From: Pirellula staleyi DSM 6068
GTDB taxonomy: Bacteria; Planctomycetota; Planctomycetia; Pirellulales; Pirellulaceae
Direction: 5' to 3'
DNA length: 43,020 bases
Assembly (NCBI GenBank): GCA_945875845.1
Contig: CAMCMB010000061.1
Coordinates: 1-43,020, forward strand
Shown: positions 16,817-28,400 of the stretch, piece by piece
Position numbering within the stretch: position 1 is the stretch's first letter
Layout: the number at the start of each line of letters is the position of its first letter
The notes under the pieces: generated by a model
Seen by the model: only the letters and a program-made list of their open reading frames with translations
Told to the model about the DNA's origin: nothing
Databases searched by the model: none
Translations under genes and position numbers: made by a program

Positions 16817-17266
16817 ATGAAAAAGCTACAAGGGAAATGGAATTACCAAAGTTTCTGTTCGTTCGCTGCCGTGGCAGATAGGTCAGCTGCGCCACCAACA
16901 CCCCCAAGGGTCGCGAGGCAGGCACTTGTGGCGGGTCCCTGGGCCCCATTGTCCGTGATGGAATTCGAGACCGACGCCGACGGTAAAGTCACTGGAAGCG
17001 CTCAGAATGGACCGCTTGTATTCAATATTGTGGGTTCGGTCACACCCGCAATGGAAGGTATCCCAGAAAGGGGCGCCAGTCCACTACCGGAAGGTATTGA
17101 GTTGGTAGTAACCGTACCAGCAACAGGTACCGAATACAAATTGCGTGGGTTCTTTCTCGCAGGAAGCAACCATATCGTCGGAACTGTAGTTGCACTCAGC
17201 AACGATTTGGGGCTTCAACCCGCTGGCACGTCAGGGCCGTTTGTGTTGCATCCAGCAACTTCTTAG
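16817..17266 (+). CDS. Small beta-rich hypothetical protein, first gene of the giant-gene cassette
   Basis: This 149-residue protein starts MKKLQGKWNYQSFCSFAAVA, a lipocalin-like 'LQGKW.Y.SF' start. Alternating beta strands follow: LSVMEFETDADGKVTGSAQ, LVFNIVGSVTP, GIELVVTVPATGTEYKLRG and NHIVGTVVAL. The pattern suggests a small beta-barrel or sandwich in the cytosol, since there is no signal peptide. It precedes four same-strand genes, with a 128-bp gap to the next. No known family is recognised with confidence, and it may be a structural or ligand-binding partner of the large proteins downstream. Confidence 0.65.
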   Translation: MKKLQGKWNYQSFCSFAAVADRSAAPPTPPRVARQALVAGPWAPLSVMEFETDADGKVTGSAQNGPLVFNIVGSVTPAMEGIPERGASPLPEGIELVVTVPATGTEYKLRGFFLAGSNHIVGTVVALSNDLGLQPAGTSGPFVLHPATS

Positions 17267-17394
17267 AACAAGTCGCTATCCGCGAAGCCCTTGTTCGCAA
17301 GAAGAGAAAGAGACCTCGGCAGTTGGGCAAAACTGTCGACAACTATTACAAGCACGCGTAAGAATCAGCAATTTGGTTGTAAGGGAGAATCTCA

Positions 17395-17745
17395 ATGGAC
17401 GGGTGGTACCGCCTGAAATTGGGTTTCCACAAACGCAACGGCACACCCACTGCGGCTGACCTCGTCGTGAAGACGGGAAGTGTCGACCTGCGCCCCGCGC
17501 TGATCGTCAACGAGGACCAGGATATTCCCGTGCAGAGTAACGATCCCGGCAAGACACATTCAAACGCGATTCACATACACAACGGCTTCAACACCGAACG
17601 CGGATCCGATGGCTGCCAAACGATCCGCCCTAGCGAGTGGCCGGCCTTCATCGGACACTTTCTTGGAATCTACACCTCATTAGATGATTGGCATCAGAAC
17701 GGTAGCTTCAAGGGACGAGACATTGGAGTATTGATCATCGAATGA
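17395..17745 (+). CDS. Small protein with YkuD/DUF5675-like H...SxGC motif
   Basis: This 116-residue protein has a good Shine-Dalgarno (AAGGGAG at 17381-17387) before ATG 17395. The core IHIHNGFNTERGSDGCQTIRP (His60, His62, Cys74) resembles the active-site block of L,D-transpeptidase-like (YkuD) and DUF5675 proteins, where a His-Gly segment is followed by S-x-G-C-x-x-[RIL]. Cys74 would be the nucleophile. The predicted short beta protein has no signal peptide, unlike most cell-wall transpeptidases, so it may act on cytosolic peptides, be delivered by another route, or have another chemistry. It is followed after 120 bp by the metallopeptidase gene. Family assignment rests on the motif only. 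Confidence 0.6.
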   Translation: MDGWYRLKLGFHKRNGTPTAADLVVKTGSVDLRPALIVNEDQDIPVQSNDPGKTHSNAIHIHNGFNTERGSDGCQTIRPSEWPAFIGHFLGIYTSLDDWHQNGSFKGRDIGVLIIE

Positions 17746-17865
17746 ATGACATTATGGGATTGCCTTGCCGTGCAAGAACCTACTGGAACTCCACCGGGAT
17801 AGAGTTTCAAGCCAAGGGCGCGGCAATGCGGGCAACGATTCACTAATCAATTGGCCACGAGCACT

Positions 17866-19299
17866 ATGCAGTCGTTCAACTTAAGACTTCGAAAAACAAA
17901 AACCGCGGAATGGCCTCCAGTTTCCGTTCAGCACAATGGCAGATTGTATAATCTGGCTGATGTTTTTCGTGACGCTGGCATCGACTTGAGATTAACCGCC
18001 GATCCCGAGCCCATAGGCGATCACCCTCGCGGCTTGTCGTTCGATTTGGTTGATTTGCACGGTTTATTGCCAAAACGTCACTCACTAGTCGCAAGTGACG
18101 AGTGGCAGGCAACCGCTCTAGTGGTTCCATCGATCGCTTATTTGTCGGGCCAACGTGTGCGTCGGCCGCATGGTGTGATGTTCGACGTCGGAGCGGCGGA
18201 CGGCAGTCATCGGGCGAGAGAGGGTTGCGCGCTCGCCTGGCAGTCGATTGGCGGACATCCAGCGATCTATCTGCGCACGCTCGCACATGAAGTCGGACAT
18301 CTACTCAATCTGCGGCATCCCGAAGAAGATACGCCTCCCGTGTATAATGGGAGCACTTTGATGTTTGAGACGCGGAGTTTAGCTCGCAGTCGAACGTACC
18401 CAAACAATATTCAGTTTGAGTTTTCAGATGCCAACGTGGACTGGCTGCGAACAGCGCCAGTGAATTATGTTCGCCCGGGAGGCGAGCCCTACGGTAGCCG
18501 GCCCGGGCGAAACGCGAAGGCCACGACGCCTCCAACCGACTCGGCTTTCGTCGAATCGGCCTCGACCAGGAGTACCGACCCTCTCGAGTTGTCGCTGCAC
18601 CTAGCGGCGTCGCACACGTTGCCGTGGCACCCGATCGAATTCGAGGTCTGTTTGTCCGCGACCGGGACGTTGTGCCAGCAGTTCGCGATCGATCTGGATC
18701 CCGCCGGTGGTGAGCTCTCCATCGACGAGATGATTGCTGACCTGTGGTGGCAAACGGTCCCTGCGGTGGTGAGGGACTGTGGCAATCCTCGTGAGAATTT
18801 GTCTTCGAGCGGCCAACTCAAACAATTGGTCATGCTTCCGGGAGCCTGTCTACGTGGCATGGAAGGGCGAACGTTTCGTGCGCGTTATCGGTGCCGCTTG
18901 GCCGACGGCCAGCACTTCGATATCTGCAGCCCCCCGATCATCGTTGAAGCGGCTAGGCCACGATGCAAGGCAGAACGACTGGCTAGCGAAGCCTGCACCT
19001 CATTCGATGTCCGGCTCGCCGTCTGCTGGGGCGGGTTTTCAGCGAGGCTTGACTGCGCTCGACAGCGGCTGGAGGCTGTGAATCAGCAAATCAATCTTGC
19101 ATCGGTTGCACCGCGGCTCGCGTTAGCGCTTGCGCACTCTCGGGTTCAAGCAGCCCGTTCCGCAGACGATGTTCGCGAGCTACGGGGACTGATGAGGCAA
19201 ATTCGACGCGTGCGAGCTCCGAATCACTATCAGTTGGAAGCAGAGTTTATAGACCACTGCTGTTTCAACGGTTCCAATGATCAGACTACCGTACGATGA
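17866..19299 (+). CDS. Zinc metallopeptidase (metzincin-like HExxHxxxxxH)
   Basis: This 477-residue protein starts at ATG 17866 (MQSFNLRLRKTK); a TTG 15 bp earlier is less likely. The motif HEVGHLLNLRHP (His141, Glu142, His145, His151) matches the metzincin zinc site, with Asn in place of the usual Gly. STLMF, 23-27 residues after the last zinc histidine, could provide the Met-turn. The C-terminal half (about 230-477) is Cys-rich with beta segments (FEVCLSATGTLCQQFAID, FRARYRCRLADGQHFDIC) and an Arg-rich helical end. There is no signal peptide, so it is cytosolic or exported by an unrecognised route. It lies 166 bp before the first giant gene. It could process the giants, or be a cargo of an assembly they form; both are inferences. 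Confidence 0.8.
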   Translation: MQSFNLRLRKTKTAEWPPVSVQHNGRLYNLADVFRDAGIDLRLTADPEPIGDHPRGLSFDLVDLHGLLPKRHSLVASDEWQATALVVPSIAYLSGQRVRRPHGVMFDVGAADGSHRAREGCALAWQSIGGHPAIYLRTLAHEVGHLLNLRHPEEDTPPVYNGSTLMFETRSLARSRTYPNNIQFEFSDANVDWLRTAPVNYVRPGGEPYGSRPGRNAKATTPPTDSAFVESASTRSTDPLELSLHLAASHTLPWHPIEFEVCLSATGTLCQQFAIDLDPAGGELSIDEMIADLWWQTVPAVVRDCGNPRENLSSSGQLKQLVMLPGACLRGMEGRTFRARYRCRLADGQHFDICSPPIIVEAARPRCKAERLASEACTSFDVRLAVCWGGFSARLDCARQRLEAVNQQINLASVAPRLALALAHSRVQAARSADDVRELRGLMRQIRRVRAPNHYQLEAEFIDHCCFNGSNDQTTVR

Positions 19300-19465
19300 A
19301 GGTCTAATTTGAATTTCTTTCGGAGTTACTTACTTTTCACAAATAAATTCGAACAAACCCTCTATCACTTTTAGGATTCGGCATCTCTGTCGTGTCTACT
19401 GTTGTAGAACTCGGTGCTGTCAGGTCTTTCAATCAAGAAATTAGAACAGAAGAGCGAGAATCCCG

Positions 19466-22400
19466 ATGGCTAGCGAAAAAAATTGGATCTGGCTGGGTAA
19501 CCCCGATTGGATCGTTAATGGAACCGGGGCACTCGGCACATTGCCTCCCGACAGCTACGCCTTCCCGTTCCTCGAATGGGAGGTTGAAGGCACGACAAAT
19601 CATTTCGGGTTGAGATTTCTCGTTCGCAAAAACGCGGTTGCGGCATTGGCCTGGCTGGGGGTCTTGGGGACGACGCCAGCGAAACAGCTAACAAATAACA
19701 TTGACTGGGTGGTCGTAACGCTGCCTAACGGATGGAAATGGGACGGTACACTAACTCCCACGGCCGCGGTTGTTACTCCGGAAAGCTTCAACCTTGTGAC
19801 TGGAATCACATTTGCGACCGACGCACCCGAGATTCGCCTGGGTATCCTCAAGATTCAGTCGAGCCAGCCGGTAATCGATGAGACATCCAAGAGTGTGGCC
19901 TTAAAATTTGACATTTCGCCCGCTTCCCATTCCAACGCCTTCAAAGATGTTACCGGCGGCCAATTATCGGTGGAAATGAAGTTCTTCCAAGATGGAACGT
20001 TTTCGATCCAGGGGACGACCATTCCGAATACCGAACTAAACCTAGACAACGATATTGAATTGGGGAGTGGGAATGCATCGGTCATCTTGCGCAAAGTCGA
20101 GGGTCGTATAGGCGCTCAGTTTACCGTCCCGGGGGGCGGCAAAATTTCGCCCCCCTTGTTGCCCATCGGTAAGACTGAGTTTACCTGGACGCAGTTGTCG
20201 GTGCTGGTCAGTGTGGCGCAGGAGGGAGGTGACTTGGCCGTCGATATCCTGGTGCCTGACGGAGAGGTCTGCACGATCGACTTCGCTTTGCCGCTGATCG
20301 AGGCCCAAGCGCCGGCCGAACGTTCGGGTTCGGAATCTCGCTTGCTGGTGACCACACCTGATACCGCCGCCGCGCCGGCGACTCAAAATGAGTCGCTGGT
20401 TACTTTCGGGTTCAGCGTCACCGTTACTGCGGAACCCGCCGAGAAGGGATTGCCCGTTTTGCGTTTGCGCGTCGATCAAAATCAGCGGCTCGAGACCACG
20501 ATTGGTGAAACGCTTAAGACATTGGAGGAGCTCCAGGCAAAATTTCTGGATTACACGGATAGAGCGAAGCGAACTTTATCCAGCATGTTGGGAAAATTCG
20601 AGGGGCTGTCATCCAAGCAAGCCGCCGTGACTTTTCGAATCTCGAACTTGTTTGAGGGGGCAACTGACGAGATTGGTAATAAGATTAATGAACTGAAGAC
20701 GAAATTCTGCCAGATCAAGACGAGCCTCTCAAACTATCCTGTCATGTTCAGGCTGGAAGTCGTGATGGACGGCGCTGTCAAATGGACGTTCATCGCTTTG
20801 GCCAGAGTGAACGTTTGGAAGGGGCAATTGACTGACAATCGCATCTTTGTTTCCGCAATTCCTGCGGGAAATGCTGGAAGTCGCACCATCGATCTGGATG
20901 TCGCGGCATTGGTATTGCCCCCAGCGATCGACTTGAATCAGTTCAAGGACGCTCTGGAAGAAGCTCTAACAAACGAGAGCGATTTCGACACACTCGACCG
21001 GGATGGTTACTTGGATGTCAGTCGTCGCGAATTGAACCTCGATTTCCAACGCGAGGATGCCAACACGCAGCGTCACATGAAGCTGGTTTTTCCGGGTGGC
21101 TTGGTTCCTGGTGATGATAAGTACAATGATCGCGTGGTGCTGACCACGCATGCTTTTGATCCTGATCAATGGCCCCAAAAGCCCAAACCAGAGAGTGGGA
21201 GAAAAGTGCACCTGCGGCTGAGCGATCAGGGGCTCAGCATGATGGCCCAAGTTGATACAGCCCACACGACGGAAGTTCTCAGTGGTCCCACGAAGCTGCG
21301 GTTGACGTTGGAAAAAGAACGCGGCGAGAACCGCAGTGAATTCGTCATCATCAAAAATCAGATCCGCCTGGGTACGATGGTCGGCAAACTCGAGGCTCCC
21401 GGCTTCTCCAAGCGGCAAGTCGACATGGTGCTGGGGTTGCGGCAGCAATCGGGTGAGTCGGTTCCCGATATCTTTGCGGAAATGGATGTCTATCGCCCCG
21501 ACAAAAGCCTGGTGAAGATGTCGGTCGAGGAACTGGGACTACAGGGACGGATCGACAGTATCGAAGTCAAGCTCGGTTGGAGCGGAAGTACGAAAAAGTG
21601 GAGTGTCGATGCATCGGCTAGCGGGTCGCTATCGTATACCGGTCTCGCAAGTACGGGCGGCATGTCAGGCCTCGACAAGGAAGACACGCTGCCGTTCGAG
21701 AATCTCAATCTGATGAAGATCCACAAGCTGGAGAGTTTCAAGCTTCCGCTACGTCGTGCGCATAGATCGTCAACGGTCAGCAAGCCCAATGGCGGCGACG
21801 TCGCGAAATGGCAGTTCCTGGATGGATTGGTCACGATTGAATGCACGGACGTCACGCTCGCAGTCGAGTTCGACGAGAACAAAAAGCTGAAATCGGCTCA
21901 ATTGATTGTCGGCAAGCCCGGGTTAAAAGTGGCCACATCGGGCGGAACGGAGGTCTCTCTCGGGACGGACGAACTGCGTCTCACGTGGGACGGCGGCAAA
22001 AAGCTCCAACTGTCTTTCTCCGGACTAATACGCTTCGAGCTGAAGCTCGGACCGACTCTAACGTTCAGCGGAACCGGTGGTTGCAAACAGACCGACACCG
22101 AGAAGTTCTTCGCAGCCTCCGGGCGCTTGGTCACTTCGGCATTCCCGGAAATCGAGACGACGCTGAAATTCGGCTCGGGTCGCAAGAAGAATGGCCGTGT
22201 GGTTCCCAGCATCGTGGTTTATGCAGGGATGGAACTGGAAGCAGATCTGTTTCCCGGCGTCGTACTGAAACGAATTGGAGCAGGGGTATCGCTGAACAAT
22301 CGGCTGGCCGGAGTCGACCGCGACCCCGAGCCGCGAGAAATTCTGGCGCGGCTCGATCAAATCCGGCCCGAGAACGTGGACAACTGGCAATTCGAACCCG

Positions 22401-25400
22401 AGGGCGATATCTACGTGTCCTTCATTGCCTCGGCTTGGATCGCCTCGAACCGTGGTGCGCCGAAAGTAGTGAGCGCTTATGTCATGGCGCTCACGATGTA
22501 TATCGACACCAACCTGGATGTCGTGGCCGCCGGCGAGGTGTGGCTGTTCTCCAGCTTGGCAAAAGTCCGGGAGTCGGCCAATCGGTCCCGGCCGGCGATG
22601 GCCGGAGTGATCGTTTTTCGTCCCCGCAAAAAAACGTTATCGTTCGTCGCCGAAACGCGTCCCAATCCCTTTATTGAAGCGAATGAGCAACTCTCGAAAA
22701 TCTTGTCCAAGGTCAAAGCTCGCTTCTCGTTCTACATCTCCGAAGACCTCGTCGACTATTACCTGGAGGAGCTCAGTTATCAAGAGACATTTCTCGGGGC
22801 GAGCGTCGTGGCCACAGGTGGCTACCGAATCGCGATCGGGCGCTTCGGCGTGTTGCTGCGAGCGTGGCTGACATTACTGGGAAACCTGCCGGAAAGGAAG
22901 CTAGAAGTCCCCGGATGTGGCGGTTTCGAATTTAGCGGCAATCTACGGGTGGCTCTCGATTTCGGCGGTCTGATCGGATCCGACGGGGTGTCGGCTTATG
23001 GCAGTGTGGATGCGTCGATTCAATTCCGCGTTTCCGCCTACGTCATCGTTCCCACACCCGCCATCGAATGGGTCCACGTTGCCAAGACGATTTCGTTTAC
23101 GATCAGCTACCCCACCGTCAAATGCCGGCGCTGGGGCTGTCGGACGCGTTGGGAAGCCGAAACCATTGAAGAGACGATTATCGTCGATGTGCCCGTCCCC
23201 GTCATTCGCCAAGTTCCGTATCGATTGCCAGAACAGGGCATCAAGCTGCAGCTGGCAGGAGACGTTGGCTTTGACAGCGGTGGACAGATCGGCTTCCGCG
23301 GCAGCTTGTCTATTAGCGTCCCAATTTTTGGATACCAGTTGTCAATCTCGCCTAGCTTTGATGTTCAAGGCCAGATCATTGACAGGGTCAAGCGACGCGT
23401 GGCTGCCGTTGAGAATTCTGTCAACAAACTGCGCAACCTGCCTCGTCCGGACGACATCGCGGCGTCGACTGACGAGCCGGATGACGCCAAATCCTTGACC
23501 TGGACGCTTTATGAAAAGGGACCCAACGCCAACCGCTGGTGCTTGCTCGTGCCGTCACCTGAGTCCGGCGACAATAGTTGGTTTACGCCGTTGCTCAGTG
23601 CGGGCGACTACGTAAACATGCCCCGCGACACCGGTCCTAACGTTCCGGAGTCGGACCGCGCCTCAGCGGTTGAACGAAAACACATCACACCTTTCCGAAA
23701 CAGTGTGGTCCGAATTCTGGTGCCGATCCGTAATACCACTGATACCACTAGTCCGCCACGGCTGCTGGATTTGATCATGCCGTGGGATCGAGCGAATATG
23801 GATTCGCTGCCCGAACCTTCTGAAGATCCCGCTAACGATCATGGCTCAGCGGCCATGATCCGGCTACAAGCTCTTAAGAAGATCGCACAGGCCGAGGCGG
23901 AGTTGCTGTCGACGGCCTTTAAGGTAGACGCCCCCCCTGCTGATAAGGAGCTCGAGCGCTGGCGGATTGCTGGGGACAAACTGAAAATTGTGCGCGATCC
24001 GCGGGTGGGTTCCAGCGATCGACGTTTCTGGTCACTGGCAGATCAACTCGAACGGCCCGACTGGGCTCCTCCCAGCGAGTATCGCTCGACGGCAGAGCTG
24101 GTGGCACTCGGCATTGCTCCGCGTTCCGCGAAATCGACCAATGACGTGGACCTCGGGGCAGTCCTGGAATACGAGCGTCTGCGCGCTCAGAGTCTCAGTC
24201 ATCTAAGACTCGACGCGTCGGCGACGAGCGAGGTCACACGTGTCATGCGGGCCAGATCGATCTTTCTGGCTTCACTGCTGAATGACTTCGAGCAATTTCC
24301 CAATCCTGACCCTGCCTCACACTACGCGACGAATGCTTTCAATGGCAATGGGGACGATGATAAGGCCATGCTTGTCGAACGGAACGCGGAAGGTAAGCGC
24401 GTCGACGCAAGCTCAACCGAGGCTCAGGCACAGAAAAATCGACTGGTGACCCGGCGTGGGCTGCCGCTCGTCTGCGTTAATCCCGAAGCCGGTCCATTCC
24501 AAGTTGAACTGGATTGGCTCACGATTCAGAACGCCACCGATTTGCTTCCGGATCAGATTCCCGACACGGCGAAAGTCAACGTGACCTGGGATAGGGATAG
24601 TGGCACGCCCATCGGCGAACTTACGATCAAAAACACTCCCGACAAGCCGTTAAAACACGCTTTCACACTTGAGTCTGGCAAGACCTTCGATCGCAAGATA
24701 GTGAAGCTGGAACTCGACCTGACGACGGTCCCCAAAGACTATTCAGGTAAGACGGAAGATTATCTATTCATCGAACTGTATGCCAACTACACCACGATTG
24801 AACGCCAGATCGGATTGACGTTCAACTTGAACGCTGACGAACAAGTCGACGTGACGAACATCCAAATTGTTCGTAACGTCAAAGGCGACGCGGACGAACC
24901 GGCCAAGTGGTTCGATGATCAACATCCCCAGATTCGCCGGGGGATGCGAAAAGGCGCGATTGAGAACGACTCCGACCACGCGACAAAACTTCACGATGCT
25001 GTCACGCTGCTGACTCCCTGTCAGACATTTATCCCCGATGCTGTCGCGGCCACCGATCCCAGCGCTGCTACAGTCACGCCCACGAGCGGGCGGGTGCAGG
25101 TGCAACTTGCGGTGCGTTTTCAAGATGAGTTCTTCACGAGCTATTTCGGAAGCATCAATCGCTTCGAAATCCTTAGGCAATTCAAATGGGAACGCGAACC
25201 TGTCAGCCTGGGTGAAGTGCCGATCCGCACCACGACCTGGTCCGTTGGTGAAGACCTGTATGTGCATGCCGAGCCGTTCCTGGCAGCGGACGAGTTTCCA
25301 GTGCGTGTCGGGCCCGAGGGCGAGTGGACATTCGCCGACCCGCGTCTGCGACCGGGAGTTCCTTTAGTGACGTACTTCCTGCGTGCCGTGCCGTTCGGTG

Positions 25401-28400
25401 AAACGGCGCGTACGATTGCCAGTTTACCTCCTGTCAAGTGGCGGCCGGTCACATCCTTGTATCTGCCTCCGCGCCGTGAGCCACTGCCCCCACTGGCGCT
25501 GGTGTTCCAGGCGGATAGTCTGCTGCAAATTGCGGGTTCAGAAACAAGTACGGAACCTCAGTTTGAACCTCAGTTTGTCGTGTTCGAAAGCACAGGTTCG
25601 CGATTTGTGAAGCGATGGACGGACGATAAATCTCGTCAACCACTGACGCTTGAACTCTGGGTCCAGCCAGAGTCGATCCCGCTTTCGGGATTCTACGCGC
25701 CGGGCGACGAGCTGACGCCGGATATCACGCGGGTGACCAAAGCGGTCCGCGCACCCTCGGAACTGGCTCCAGGCCCATTGCCCGAAGATACTGCGGGCAA
25801 GTTGTTCGTTGGAACGCTCGAGTTCAGCGGCGCTCAGTCGAAAAAAGACGTGCTTGAATCCGCTCAATTGACGCTGGATTTCGCCAAGCTGCGGGCGGGC
25901 AAGCGCTACCGCTGGTATGTGCGACCCAAGTTTGAATCGGGCGATCGACGCGTGGTCCCCTTAAACCTGTTTCTGGCTCGTCAGATTCCCAACACGATTT
26001 CGACGGGCGAAAAGTTGCTAGCGATTGACGGCTTGGAATTCATCAGTCAGGCAGAAATCAGCCGCATCAAGGAGCCGCTGTCGAAAAACGTCGAAAATAA
26101 TAATGTCGAAAATAATAATAATAGGTGGTTGACCGCCGATGAGTTGCGATTCGAGCAATTGGCCCAGTGTCCTTGCCGCAGCGATTTACTCGCGTCCGAT
26201 CGAAACCAACTACCGCGACCGGTGCGTCTGCATTGGCACACGCCGCGCGATGCACAGGATGGTGGTGTCGAGTTCATCTTTCAGGACGCCTTCACCTCGC
26301 AGCGTATTGAACGGACATTGGTCGAAGTTCACTCGGAGCTGATCTTCGCTCGATCACAGACCGATTTTCGGCAGGCCACGCAATGGCGACTACACAGTGA
26401 ACATGCCTCGGGTCGCTTGTGGGAGCCACAACCGGCAAACCAAAAGGTACCGAATATAATAGAAGTATGGGAATATTTCCTGTGGCTTTCGGATCTCAAT
26501 CCATTATTAGACGACTTGAAGAAAGCCCGCCTCCAAGTCGCAGAAACGCTGAACGAGTTGTTCAGGGGAAGTGCGATTCGTGCGGACTGGCGAACACTCC
26601 ATCAGGCGCTCACGAACTGGTTCTGGACGATTGACGCCTACTTCCAGTCACCCGTGGTGTTGGAGAGTGCGGTTGAAGGTGTTGCAAACCGCACCGAAGA
26701 AGAGCAACGGGTGGAGTTGTTATTTGCTCGCATGCGGAATCTGTTCCTCGGCCTACCGGCGGCGGATAAGAATGTTCCTGACACGATGAACGATGTGGAT
26801 AGACTGGCGAAGTATAACGGCCAGATCAAAGACATTGCGGACGCGGTGCGAGCGCTCGAATCGGCCGACCCACGCCAGAAAACGTTGCGCGAAACGGGTG
26901 GGGATGAGGCGGAGGCGTTCAAGCAGGCAATGCTCGATTTTGACATGGCCCAGCACTTGGCGAATATCATCCGCAGCCGCCTGAATATCGTAGACACCAT
27001 GCGACATGCCTCCCCAGGGGGCACGCTCGATCTGGCGGAGGCCAACATGTACATGGTGCCCGGGGAGACATGGCCGCATCAGGCGCAGTGGAACACGCTT
27101 GTATCACAGTGGTTCGAAAACAACAAAAACCCGCCAGACGATCGCAAACCCCGCCCGTTGACGGATGCCCTATTGAAGCCCTTCAATATCGATATTCCGA
27201 TCACGAGTGCACCGTCCGACAACTCGCTACATGAACGTATGCGCGAGACCGCGAAAACAGATGCTGGATCCAAAGGATTTATCACGAATCTGGAACGATT
27301 AGCCGACCGCACAGACCCAAAGCGAACGAAGATCGGCGATGCACTTGCTCCTCAAGTCAACGAAGCGGCTGGTTTAACTGCAGCGCTGGTGGGCATTCGA
27401 AGTTTGGCCGAGTTACGGAAGTGGCGATTGATTCGACGCCCACACCACCAAGTCTTCCCAGAATCCGAGGGAATCGATGCATCGACCGCCGAAAAGCTGT
27501 CGGCCTACTTTGCACCAGCCGAGTTTGCGACCAACGTGACTCCAACGGATACGGTGGTTCACTATTTCAATTGGCTTGAGCGGATGGGGTTCGCCATTGA
27601 TCTGGCGTTGGTTGACGAAGACAATCGTTACTTCTCACAGCGAGAACTCGTCCAGCAACTCGAAGCGCTCGACTGGACGCAGATCTTGAATTCGAGCAAG
27701 GCAGACCACAAAGTCTACATTTTGGTGGCGCGCGAACCGGACACGGAATTACCTCGGCCCGACAAAGACCAAAATGTTTTGATCGATGATGATGATGCAT
27801 TGGGCTACGCGTTCGTTAAACTGGCGGTAGTGCCGCAGCAACTTCTGGTTGATCTGTCGGTGGTCGCCCGGACGGCGGAGGTCAAAGAAGAACCCGTCAT
27901 TGTCCCGGGCAACAGTGTCTCGGACAACCTAGAAATCACCTTAAAAGAAAAGCTCAAGGCAACGGACTTCCGTGCTACCGTTACCGATTTGACAGAGCTG
28001 CGACTCACTTTATTAGAACTGGATGGCGTGGATACGCCCATGGTGGCCAAGCTGGTTACCGTGCCCGCTGGCGACTTTGACACATTGAGAGTCCCAGAAG
28101 CTAGCGGGCTCAAAAAGGGAGACCTTGTCCGAATTGAAGACGTTGTTCTCAATAGTGCGAAGGGCGATCCAAAAAAATTAAGCAAATTGTCGAATGAATT
28201 GGGCAAGTGGACGAAACTTCGAGGAGACATGCTCCTCGACAACGAACCGGCCTACCTAGTGTGCGAAGCTGCTTTGGCCACGGAAAAACTGGCGCTACAG
28301 ACGTCGAATAATCCCAATAATCCCAATGCACCCAAGTTGATTGTGGTCGAACCCTGGGGCCGTCGCTGGCAGACGGTGCCCTCCGTAGGAGGCTGGTCGC

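Noticed and set aside
16656-16949. 97-codon minus-strand frame before the cassette
   Set aside because: Overlaps the start of the 149-residue gene in antisense, with no recognisable motif and random composition.
21841-22677. Long alternative frame (278 codons) inside giant 1
   Set aside because: Arg/Ser-rich translation typical of an out-of-frame shadow; giant 1 is continuous over this stretch with normal composition.
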